64,000 bases of DNA from Valencia hispanica (lineage: Eukaryota; Chordata; Actinopteri; Cyprinodontiformes; Valenciidae), in contig OY747710.1 of NCBI GenBank assembly GCA_963556495.2, positions 41,949,500-42,013,499 of the forward strand. The letters run 5' to 3'. Positions 14,060-25,200 of this stretch are shown here, piece after piece. Each line of letters starts with the position of its first letter. The first letter of the stretch is position 1. The notes below the pieces were generated by a model, which had not been told where the DNA came from, did no database searches, and saw only the letters and a program-made list of their open reading frames with translations. Made by a program: the position numbers and the translations under genes.

Positions 14060-14860
14060 TTAAAGCAGTGTGAAGTTATAAAGAAAAATCCGAAGCTCTG
14101 AACATCTCAAGGAAAGCTGTCTAATCCAATATCATACAAAGAAAAGAATATGGGAGAACTACAAAATGACAACATTTTTTGTTTCTGACAAGCAATGGAG
14201 GGAGAATATTAATCAGAGAAGCAGCCAGGAGGCCCTTGGTAACTTTGTATTACCTGGAAAGATCACAGCTCAGGTGTATTCTCTTGACAGGCCAGCTATT
14301 ATTTGTGCACAAGACAAATCTGGCAAAAACAGAGCCGCCGTTTAATTATTTTTTTTGTTTGTTTGCCATAAGCCATGTAGGGAACACAGCAAACACTTGA
14401 CCAGATGCTCTGGTCAGGCAGGATCATAACTGAAATGTCTGGCCTCTTTGCAAAGGGATATTTGTAGAGGAAAACTAACACTGCACATAACACATAATGG
14501 TGGCAGAATCATGTTGCTGAATGCTTTACTTCAGCAGGGACAGAGAAGCTGTTCAGAGCTGACAGGGTGATGGATGAAAATGAAAACAGTGCATGCACTA
14601 AGTAAGGCTGTTAGAGGCTGGGGTGCAGGTTCACTTTGGAACAGGACAGCAACCATAAAAACACAACTAGAGATTTTCATTGTTTAATGTGATGTAAAAT
14701 AGGCCAATAACTGTAACTATGGAGGGGAAACAACTTTTCCTCAACAAAGGCACCTATAATTATACATCGGAACGTGCTTTCTAACAAAAGCTGAAATCAA
14801 CATTGTCAGTCATGATATCGTAGTGATTCTTCGATAAAATGTCAAAATATATTCATTTTT
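14060..14860 (+). mobile_element. Tc1/mariner remnant
   Basis: The stretch at 14500-14660 resembles the Tc1 transposase segment around GGGSIMLWG...FSAGTEKLVRV...: it contains GGTGGCAGAATCATGTTGCT and CAGCAGGGACAGAGAAGCTG. Upstream sequence near 14080-14170 fits the N-terminal region. It is heavily mutated with no open frame. Confidence 0.55.
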
Positions 14861-16329
14861 AAACGTTAAAATTAAGACTTAATTTTTGGAAATAAAATGG
14901 AGAAGGGATACTGTCTAGCCTTGCTATCGCTCACATTAAATATGGCTGTTTAGTTTATTTCATTTTAGATCAGTTAAACAAGGTTTTCAACACATTATGA
15001 ATTCAGCTTCTATGTTAAAATTAGGAAGAAATCTGCAATAAATCAGAGTTGATCAGATTGAACATATCAGATCTTGTTCTATTAATTTCAGTACAGTTCT
15101 AGTTATGCATAATTTTTTATTTTATTATAGCAAAATCGGGGGTAAATATTCTGCCATTAGGTCTGTTTGAAAATTGCAGGATATTTATACTAAGTGTGTG
15201 TGTGTGGGGGGGGGCGGGGAGTGTTTCAGAAAGAAGACACATTTCCAGCTTGTTGAGTGTGAATCATTGAAAGTTGGAGACTCACTTTAGGCCTGTTTAT
15301 AACTAATAAACTAAATGTCTGGTACTGACAGGATACCTGATAAGTGATGGCTGAATACATAGTGGTTTAACCTTGATTTGCTTTAACATGCCCCTCTCCA
15401 GTCAGAGCAGGTTGGAAATGTGGCAGCTGTTCCACGGGGCGCCTGGAACGTCACTTTTTCTCCATAAACAAATTAATCCTGGATTTATCCCCACCATCTG
15501 GAGGACAGCCCTATGACTTTCCCATGCGCCTAGAAGCAAAGCTGAATAACATAGGGGTTCATCCTCCTTCTACTTTTAAAAGGGAGGGGCTCGGCTTTCT
15601 CAAATACTGCATAATGCTCAATTGATCTTGGAGAGTTTCTCCTTGATGAAATCTACAGCAGTGATTCCCACCAGGGTTCTCAAACACTAATACGGCTCAA
15701 TTGGGAAATAATGGAAAGTAGGATTGTACAGATGTTCTGAAAAGATGGAAAGAAGGAAAAACCTTGATTCAGTAAATCTACATAAAGTCAGATTTCACAT
15801 TTAAAAGTGTTGGAAAGATATGTTGCAATGAAGGATACAATAAAAACTGTCGAGCTTTGAGGCAAACATTTTTTTTTTAAACAATTCTAAATTGTTCTGT
15901 TTTGCACTCTTAGTCACATATTTCTCTTCTTCAGCTGAAGGTAATAGATAAATTAGCATATTTCTAAATGTGGGCAATTGCTAAATGTATGCACTTTTTC
16001 AAAATGACAAATAAAAAGATGTATCAAGTGGTTAAGGGGTTAGTAACATTACTTTAAAGAGCTAATAGCTTTCGTGCTTGAACAAAGTAGTTGAAAAGCT
16101 ATTAAGCAAAATTAGCTTTGAAAAATGAAAAAAAAAAAATAAAAAAAACTTTACTTAGCTCAAAATTTTAGATAAACATTTCAAAGTAAAGAATAAGTGT
16201 TCAGCTCCTCGTAAGAAGGCAAATGGTACAAACATCAATTAATGTCTACACCATGCAGATGCTCTGTGTGCACTAAGAAAGATTCCATTTCTTCAACATG
16301 GCAAATGCTTGGAGCGGCATGAAAGAGAA
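14861..16329. other. Intergenic, nothing recognised
   Basis: AT-rich sequence. The part at about 15380-15640 has a more balanced composition and no repeat signature, so it could be functional noncoding DNA, but nothing specific supports this. Confidence 0.4.
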
Positions 16330-16460
16330 CCTTGGTGACAAGTTAGTCTCGTAACCGTTGGGTTGCCGGTTCAAACCCCTGCTTCGTCCATCTTTGTCAT
16401 TGTGTCCTTGGGCAAGACACTTTCACCCACCTTGCCTGTTGGTGGAGGTCAGAGGGCGTA
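16330..16460 (+). mobile_element. tRNA-derived SINE fragment
   Basis: A polymerase III B-box-like sequence, GGTTCAAACCC, sits at 16368-16378. It is followed by GTCCTTGGGCAAGACACTTT, a segment common in tRNA-headed fish SINEs. The A box and the tail are not clear, so it is a piece and not a tRNA gene. Confidence 0.65.
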
Positions 16461-16939
16461 AAAGGGTCTAATGTGAAGAAAGCCAATAATTTGCAGTCGG
16501 GATTTAATAATCTAGCTACAACTGAGCATGAGTTTTTTTTTTTGCATTTAATTGAGACAAATAACAAAATACCCATAAGTTTAAACATGTAAATGCTGAT
16601 GAAACAAATTCTGCATGTCAATTCAAACTTCCAATATCCATTTTAAACTGTTCACATGAATGGAACCATCTATAAATATGTATAGAAAGATTACATTGCT
16701 TTAATACTTTAGTCTATCCAAGACTTTTTTTCAGATTTTAAAAATATTCTATTGTACAACATTAATAACCTTTGATATACTTTTGAAATTTTGAACATAA
16801 GGTCTTAAAAGGTTTTGTAACTTAATCAAGTGGATTACAACAAGAAAACCAAAACATTCATATTAAATGACAAATCTGAGGACAACAGCCCTCCACATTA
16901 AAAGGAAAGTTCTTGATTGCTCAATAAACCAGTTTTCAG

Positions 16940-17310
16940 ACATTTTGTACACAGCCATTTTTATTCTGAGCACAAACACAATGAGCAGTCCATTTAAAAA
17001 ATTATAAATCGCCCACCACATCGCATTAGCGCGAGGTCAAAAGGAAGACGTTTTTCCTCTAACTAATGTGTCATCTCTGCCCTAGCTAATACATCCTAAT
17101 CTGTCATTAACATTTTTCCCCATGAGTCGTCTCTCTCCGACTTCGGACGTGACGCTCTGTGTTCAATTACACCCAATAAAATCCCTCAATAACCATCCTC
17201 TCCGCTGAAATCAGGGTCATCACAGTTAATTACAGACAGACTTTATAATAGCCCTTCTCTCATTCAGGACTGATGTGACGAAGAAATTTTACTTTTATTT
17301 GACGCAAAAA
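16940..17310. promoter_or_regulatory. Candidate conserved noncoding element
   Basis: A repeat-free stretch in the TENT5A-IBTK interval, dense in homeodomain-type TAAT/ATTA cores, for example CACAGTTAATTACAG, CTAGCTAATACATCC and TGTCATTAACA. It is more balanced in composition than its AT-rich flanks. This is typical of vertebrate developmental enhancers, but conservation was not tested. Confidence 0.35.
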
Positions 17311-17787
17311 AGAATATTAATTTGAAATTTTTATGGCAAATTGAGGGAATAGGAGTCATCTGTAATTGAAATCACTTAAATCCAATATAAAAACGTACAT
17401 GAGACAAGTTAATTGCACAGATAAGATATTTTATTATTGCATGCCGGTTTGCTTTCACATCTTTAAGTCTTAGACACGCAAAAAAAGACAAAAATTGGTA
17501 TGTAAAGATAACATGACGTAGCTGAAAGCTTTAGTACCAAACGTACACTGGCTTCAGGAAAAGAGCTGAAAGGAACCAAACAAGTGACTGAGATGATTTA
17601 AATCTGTACTCCGCTGTCTCTAAATCAGTTTTAACCAGCTTTCACAGAACCTAAGTTTAGCATTCACTGCAACTACAGCAAATTATGTATTTCCACTACT
17701 TGCCATTTAAAGATACTGATCTTGTAGCCACTAGTTCACTGGCAATATTACAGCTGAGGAAAACAGACAACAAAAAGAACTAAAACA

Positions 17788-18202
17788 GATGCACCGATTA
17801 GTTGGACAAGATCACAATTGGCCAATCTCTCCTCATTCACCTGGTCAGATACTGAAAACTCAATTTTTTTCTTTCAGACTCATTAAATGCATCAGAAGTA
17901 AGAACTCCCACTCTATATATCCATCAAATGACCTGACACTGATGCACTTTTAGACTTTGGTAAAACTCAGGTAAAGGTGAATGACTTGTGCTTTGATGTG
18001 AAGGACAGAGTAAACTTGGGATTCCTTCATTTTCTGTTGGATTCTATTAACTACTAGATCTATCAAGGGACCTGCATTACATTTCTTGGTTATTATAGTT
18101 ATAGGGAATTCATAATTAAAAAAAAAACTAAAATCAGCAGACCAGACCTCTAAGAAAACAGAAATTTGGTATTGGCCTGAAAAAGCCTGATCGGTGCACC
18201 TC
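17788..18202. mobile_element. Short terminal-inverted-repeat element (MITE-like)
   Basis: The left end AGATGCACCGATT and the right end GATCGGTGCACCTCT are inverted copies with one or two mismatches, about 415 bp apart. The interior has no coding capacity. No clear target duplication was found, so the superfamily is uncertain. Confidence 0.55.
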
Positions 18203-18683
18203 TACCATATATCCCACTTATTAAAGCTGATGCTCTGCCAGCTGATATTTGGCACTCTTTAAATGTCACAACTCAACTGAAAACTTCCACTTATTAGACA
18301 CGTCCAAGCCCTCATTATTTAGATTGGACCCACTTTGCAGCTTAAAGTTCTGCACCTAATTTCGATACTTTGGCATCTCGGCACAAGACAAAAATTAATT
18401 GACGCTGTTTTGTTGTTTTGCTGAGAAATAAGAGCAAATGCAAGCTCTAAAACATTGCTTGAGGAGCACTTTGTGACACACAAAGCAGTCATTCTCTCCC
18501 ATTCAAATAGGCAAGACACAGAGCAGCGAGATGAGGAAGCAACACAGTGGGGAGATCTGCTTGGACTGAATGAGTTTCACCAGAACCTAAGCAGAAGCAC
18601 AACAAGTTAAAAGTGGGATCTGGATTCAAATTTCTTCCCGCTGATGGTACGTTGATGCTGTGCCATCATATGATCACTCATCC

Positions 18684-19248
18684 TTAGTGTTTGTGCCAGG
18701 TTGGGGCTGCCATGGGGCCTCTGGCTGTCGTCTCCACCGCTATCAGCTCATCCGGGTTGTCCCGCGCCTTGTAGTGCAGCAGCAGGTCCTGTATGGCTCT
18801 CTCTTCAATCTGCAGATGATGAGATGGGATAATGTGTTCAACTAAAGTACATTTTACTTGTGGGTGAAAACAGGAAACGTAGACGGTGAAAGCCAAATGG
18901 TGGTATGAGTATGGAGGAGGGGGGGGGGGGTTAGTGGCAGAAGTCTGGCAGCAGCTGGAGGAACGCATCAAGAGCAACGCAAGACGCAGCGCTCTAGAGG
19001 AGGTGATGTTAAACAGCTTATCAGCCAGACAGGGATAGATGGCAGAAATTCAATCCCTCAAAATCTAAATCAAATTCAAAATCTGCACTCAGTCAAAATG
19101 GTAGAGAGTGTCTACCTGGATGAGCGCCAGCGGCTTCTCTCGGCTGCGGATCAGCGCGGCTTCCTGTTGCTTCTCCTCCTCCACGATGGAAGCAAAGGTC
19201 ACCAGGGAGGAGAGGGGGGGGCTGCCCACAGCGCCCAGCACCCACGGC
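18684..19248 (-). CDS. ibtk: IBTK coding exons 27-28: C-terminus
   Basis: Exon 19248-19116 codes for [20 protein letters not shown] and REKPLALIQ; exon 18809-18684 codes for [20 protein letters not shown] and ends TWHKH with TAA. These are the most conserved C-terminal residues of IBTK and make the assignment unambiguous. Confidence 0.95.
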
Positions 19249-22200
19249 CTGAGGGGAGACGCACAGCACACAAAGCTATGGGGACTTATCTAAAAGTACC
19301 TAAATCTAGATTTTCAAACCACTGTTTAGACCACCAACTTTTATGCGTTTATAAAAAAATAAAAATAAAACTATTTTTTATTCATAGTATATCGACAGTA
19401 ACATCGCGATTTTTAACATATCTGTATCAGTCTGATATGTAAAACATGACTGATGTCAACAACTGATATTTATTTCTATCTTGTTGCGGTTTGTGTATGC
19501 ATTTAAACAATGTAAATATCAGTTATCGGCCATAACACCAATATATCGGATACTGATATCAGCCCAAATGTTTATATCGGTGAATCCCGACTTTTCAGTT
19601 CGTCACAGGCCATTTAGGAGATGCAGCAAACATGTTGAAAGAAGAGCTTTGGTCCTATGGCACCAACTATCAACTTTTTGGCACACAATCCCGAAAACTG
19701 CCTCCACAGTGAGCCATGGTGGTGGGAGCATCATGCTATGGGGAAGCTTTTCTTCAGCAAAGATAGAGAAGCTGGTTAGTGTTGACGGGAAGATGGATGG
19801 AGCTTAATACAGGGCAACCCTGTTAGAGGCTGAAAAAGACTAGAGACGGGGGCAGGGGTTCACGGTCCAGCACAACCACCCTAAACATATAACCAGAGCA
19901 ACAATGGAAAGTTTTGGTTCAAAGCATTTTCATGTTTTGTCTTTTCAAACTTTTTCCTTCCAGTTTACAATTATACACCATCTTGTGTTGACTTTACACG
20001 TAAAATCCCAACAAAATAAAACAAAAGTTTGTGGCTGTAAAGTCACAAAAATTTTTACAAATTCAAGTGGTGCGAACACTTTTGTAAAGCACTAATAAAT
20101 GTGGCCAAAAGCAGTGAGTCATATGGATATTGGGGCCAGGCCAGTGTAATGATATGGCCAGGAGTTTCCTCTGGAAGTACTTGCTGAAGACATAAGATGG
20201 AAAAAATGTCTGACATTCTGTCAAATCAAAGATGAGAGAGGCATCTCTATTAAATCTGACTGTGGATCGGGAAAAGCATGAAGGAGAATATACAGGGCTT
20301 CTTCTTCGCCTGCTTCCTGACTGAACCGAAGACTCATCTCTCTCTCTCTCTCTGCTCATGCAAACACCCAGGCGGAACCTGAAACCTGCTCTCTGCTCTG
20401 TGTGATCCGTTGTGACATGAGGACTGCCCTTATCATCTCTGATTTACATCACCACCTTCACTTGACTGAATCCTACAGCTGCTTAATATCCAGAAATCCC
20501 ATTTTTTATTTTGTTTTTTGCTACACTGCAGAATGAAACTTGGGATAAACTGCTTGAAGCATGAGATTTCAAATCCTATAATGAATGATAATCAGAATAA
20601 GCTCCATATTTTGCGCGCTTCTTTCGGGGTCTCGCCAGAAGCGAGAAAGACTGGTGTGGACCGGGGTCCACACCAGTCTTTAGTGTGGAAGTTGTAATGG
20701 TTGGGCAGACGGCGTATGAAAAAAAAAAAAGAAGAGAGGAAAAAAAAAACAAAAAAAAAAAAACAATAGAGCACAACACTTCCACAGCTCGTGATACCGT
20801 GTGTATACAGTGTTTGTCCAGCTGTCAAGAGATGGTGTATAGGTCAGGGTGACTCAGTCTCTGAGGGCAGGTCAACCCAGCTGTATTGGGTCCCTCAGAA
20901 CTGTTCAGCTCACCCAGATCGGAGTATCCTGGCTCACTCTATGCCTCCCAAGCTGAGAACCTCCAAGTACCCCAGGATTTGGAGTCAACAACAGAACCAC
21001 TAACATAAAATTGTTTCCTTCCCTTCTAGTTAAATTTTGTCTGGAAAATGCTTACTTCCCCTTTTGGGTTCTCAGCTTTGAAACAAAAATTAAGTACATT
21101 TACATCTATTTATTACTTTTGCTATTATTGTGCAGGTTGGAATAGATCCATTTAATCATATTATTCCACCTATAGCACTAATTAAAAATAGTAATACTGT
21201 GAAATGAAAATAAATACAGTCAACTTTGATGACGGCATAATAAATACCTCAACAGTGCCTTCAAGTGGAAACCAGCAGAACAGAGCAGACAAAAAAAAAA
21301 GAAAAGAAATTCTGCTTCAGTCTGAATGACCCACCAAGCTGCAAGAAACTAGCAACTTTAGTCACGTTTTAAAACTCTTATTTAAAAGAAAAACTCAATG
21401 TCATAATTTTATTACTGACCTTTGGAAATAAAATTACCTTAAGCTTCATTGCATTTTTTATTTATTTTTTGCTTCGTGACAAACTCGTGATCTAGGTGAT
21501 GTGAGAGCACTCTGCTCACCCAGTAGGCTTCTCTGGCTCGCTGCTCTCAGAGCTTTTGAAGGTGACCCTCCTAGGAGCAGGTGTAGCGCTGACGGAGGAT
21601 CCCAGGGCGTTCTGGGCCCGCTGGGGTCCTGCTTGTACCGCTCTGGTTAAACGGTTTTCTTCCTCCTCTATGAGAGCCCGGAATGAACATGAAGAAGGGG
21701 GGGACTGGACAGCATTTGCCCTGCAGAAAGCATACAAGGAAACCAGCTTAGAAAACCCTGCAGTATTGATTCCACAGAAAAAGAATGGTTTTGCACTTCT
21801 GTATCCAGAGTAGATCAATTGAATTGTTCAAACGTAAAGATTTCAACCTCTAATCCTCACATAAACCTTTATATTTAATCTGATTTCCAATCTGCTTAAA
21901 ATAAAATATATTTTCCCACATAAATACTTCATTTACGACAGCCCCATATTGACCGCCATCAGGCAGTGCCAACACCAGTCTTTAGTGTGGAAGTTGTAAT
22001 GGTTGGAAGGTAGGGCTAGACGATATAGAAAAAGAGCATATCGATAAAGGGAATAGTCATATTGATCGATAGATAATTATCGATAAATATCACAAAATGT
22101 AAACAATATATTTTAAGTGCTTCCCCGGTAATTTTGTTATTCTTCAATTAACTAATTTTAACTAAGAATTAAATTAATTAACTTTTCAAAGACCTATTTT

Positions 22201-25200
22201 TATCATGAATAAGTTTGTATGACACAGAAACAAATCAAGAGACCCGAGTAACATCAGTAAATGCAAAGAAAAGTCATATTGTTAACCATTATATTTTTTA
22301 ATTGTTAGTAATTTAACTTAAAGGCTTCTCTTGATGCTTTTTAATCGTTTAAACATTTTATGACACTTTATAATATTAATGGGTGAAACCTTTGGTTTAG
22401 TTTGTCAATAAAGCTTAGGCCATGTAAACACTTTTTTCCGGAACATTGCCTTTCGGCTGCTTTCACACAGCAATAAATGTACCGGAGGATCCTGATGAAT
22501 GTCTGGGGGGTGCGGGGGAGTGGGGGGGTTCTATGTGGATAGTACGTAAACTTAGTGCGGCGGGCGTACATGTCATTTCCCCAAACAAATGCATTATTGC
22601 CAAGGTTGGTCGACGAAACAGCAGATCTACTCGCAGGGCTCGTCTTTGTGATGTGTGCAATTTTGCGCACATGGAAACTCTTAAGAGACATCGATAAAGA
22701 AGCTGAAAGGAAAATAGTGACGACATTTATACATCATCAATGTGTGCACTCACAGCATTCCCTGCCCCTCTCCCCTTTTACCCACCGCCCCACACCCTTC
22801 CAGCTTTCGCGGAACATTGCCTGACTGTCTGAATGCAAACACCATACCGCGAAAAGTCCACTCTTGTTTACTAGGTCTTCATCCGTAAAATTACCGGTCA
22901 AGGGTATCAGGACAAAGTCCGGGAGATTGCTTTCAGACACAAAAGCGAAACAAAGTCCGGAAAATGACCGTTTTTCATGGACTGTTTGAAGGGGACTTCT
23001 GTAACGGATTCGCAGCGAGCCGGGAGAGGGGATTCCTGCATAAGACAACTGATCGCAGTATTTTATTTGGTTTATTATTGCTACGTTTAGTGTTTTAGTG
23101 CGTCGAGGGTCGGTTCAAAACGGGATGCAACCTTTACCTGAGTCACTGAAACCATAGACATATATAAACACTAGATGCCGCAAGCGGGATTCAACAGCGT
23201 AGCTAAACGGCGGCCATCTTACTTCAGTCAACTGACGTTCTGTCATCTATGCTAGCAGTTGGAAGGTGAGTGATCTGCTTAAATAAAAATACTCTTCACT
23301 CGGTGAAACATTAACAGATTTACAATCGGTTTGCCTTATTACAAACCTTATTATACGTAGGCTTGATACAGGATAATTGTACATGTTGAAATGACTGTTT
23401 TTGCTTTCACAAATGACTTAATTGTGAACTATAGTTCTGTTCCGTCTATTTGTGTGTTGTGAAGGCTGATCAGGTTTTATAAAAAATACTCTTAACTCGA
23501 TGAAATATTAACGTAGGCCTATATACAAGCGGTTTGCCTTATAATAAACCTTATGCATAGACTTAAATGGGATAGTTGTACATGTTGAAATGAATGTCAT
23601 TCTGTTCATGAGCCTATGCATAATAGATTTGATGTGTGATAACAGGGAATTTCTTGAGAGTCAGTGAGGTTAAATTAATATTAACAGTAATATGGCTATA
23701 ATTTCAAATTGAAATACAATTTGAATGGACTTTTCCTTAATTACAATGAAAAATGTATGTCATTACAATATGATAACCTCAATAGTCGATTAACCAAATA
23801 GCCTAGTTCTTAATGAAAACTTCTGGAATAGTTTGATGTTATTGTTAAAATGTTTTTTTTATTATCATGTTGTATTTAAAATATTTGCAGTGTTATTCCG
23901 TGTTATTGTGGTGCAACCTCCCTCCATGTTCAGGAGGAGCAGTTGAGTAAGGTTACAAAAATGTTGGGTAGCCTAACTTCAATTTTCTGTTTTTAAAAAC
24001 AAAAAACAAATGTCCCCTCTCTGTAGCCTGTACCATGCTGTTGGTGAGAGGACTTTTGACTAAAACAGGCTTTTGCTAAAGTTTTTTTTGCATAACAAGC
24101 TGTCTGTGTTTTGACTTATGTTTCTGCTTGCTTTGAACAGGTTCCTGCCATGGCTGGAGGAGATACATGTCCCTCAGAGTAACTGTTGCAAAGAAACCTT
24201 TATTTGTACATTATTCAATATCTCTGATAACTGTCTTTATTTCATTAACATTTTCTGAAACAACTGCTGTTCCATCTCTGCTGCTTCTGCTTTCTGTTCT
24301 TCTCCACCCAGCGGCTGTTCCATCCTCGCCACTGCCTCCTCCTATATGTTTGTTTATCTGTAGGATTATGAATCTTGTTGAACTGTACACCTGAATATCT
24401 CCTTCACAAGACCATTTAAGTATTTATGTAGTTGCCCAAATCAATCAATAATTTCATGACAGAATCAAAAGAAAGTTCATAAATAAGAAAACAAATGTCA
24501 AGAAGCAGTGAAAATACAAAATAATTTGCTGGGTTAGATTTTATTGCTGGTGGGCCAGTTTTGGATGACAGATGTGATTTGGATGTCTGTCCTATTTGTC
24601 TGGGTGCACATTTTTTCATTGTTTGTGGTCTTTACCTCAAAAGAACCTTGAAACATCCTCTCTATACAAATCCTTGTTCACAGAACAGGGATAGATAAAT
24701 AAAAAATGATACTGGTGTGTGTGTGGGTGTGTGTATATATATATACATACACATCCACACACATTTCACTGTCAGGTATATAGTTTTAGGCTAAGTATAC
24801 AGGAAATTACTATAATATACAATTAAATGTGTTGTATATGAATGATTAAATGCCTTGTGTGTGTGTGTGGCTATCTGATTAATATTTATAAAAAGACCAT
24901 GGTTTAAATTGTGCATTGATTATGCAGGAACATAGACTACAGCTCCAAGCATACCAGTTTTAAAATGATCATATATTATTAGGTCTATGGGAAATTGACA
25001 GGATAACGGAAGACGGCGGGAAAAGTGGAGAGAAATAACGGGAGTTTCCCGACCAAAACTGATTTATTTCACAGCCACATGTCTGCTGTTTATAACAAAT
25101 CAAACCGTTTGAAAATTGAGCAAGTTAGAGTTATTTAAATAGTACATGTAGCATTGACAGCAATGTTACGAAAGTGGACAGCTGACTGAAGTAAGATGGC

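Noticed and set aside
16330..16460. A tRNA gene, because of the perfect B-box-like GGTTCAAACCC
   Set aside because: No A box, acceptor stem or cloverleaf can be drawn, and the following sequence is typical of a SINE body.
22368..23048. ORFs inside the outer hAT element as a possible transposase
   Set aside because: They are short, overlap on both strands and show no hAT dimerisation or zinc-finger motifs.
24720..24870. TG/TA-rich stretch as a CRISPR-like array
   Set aside because: The repeats are simple dinucleotides without unique spacers, and the genome is a vertebrate.
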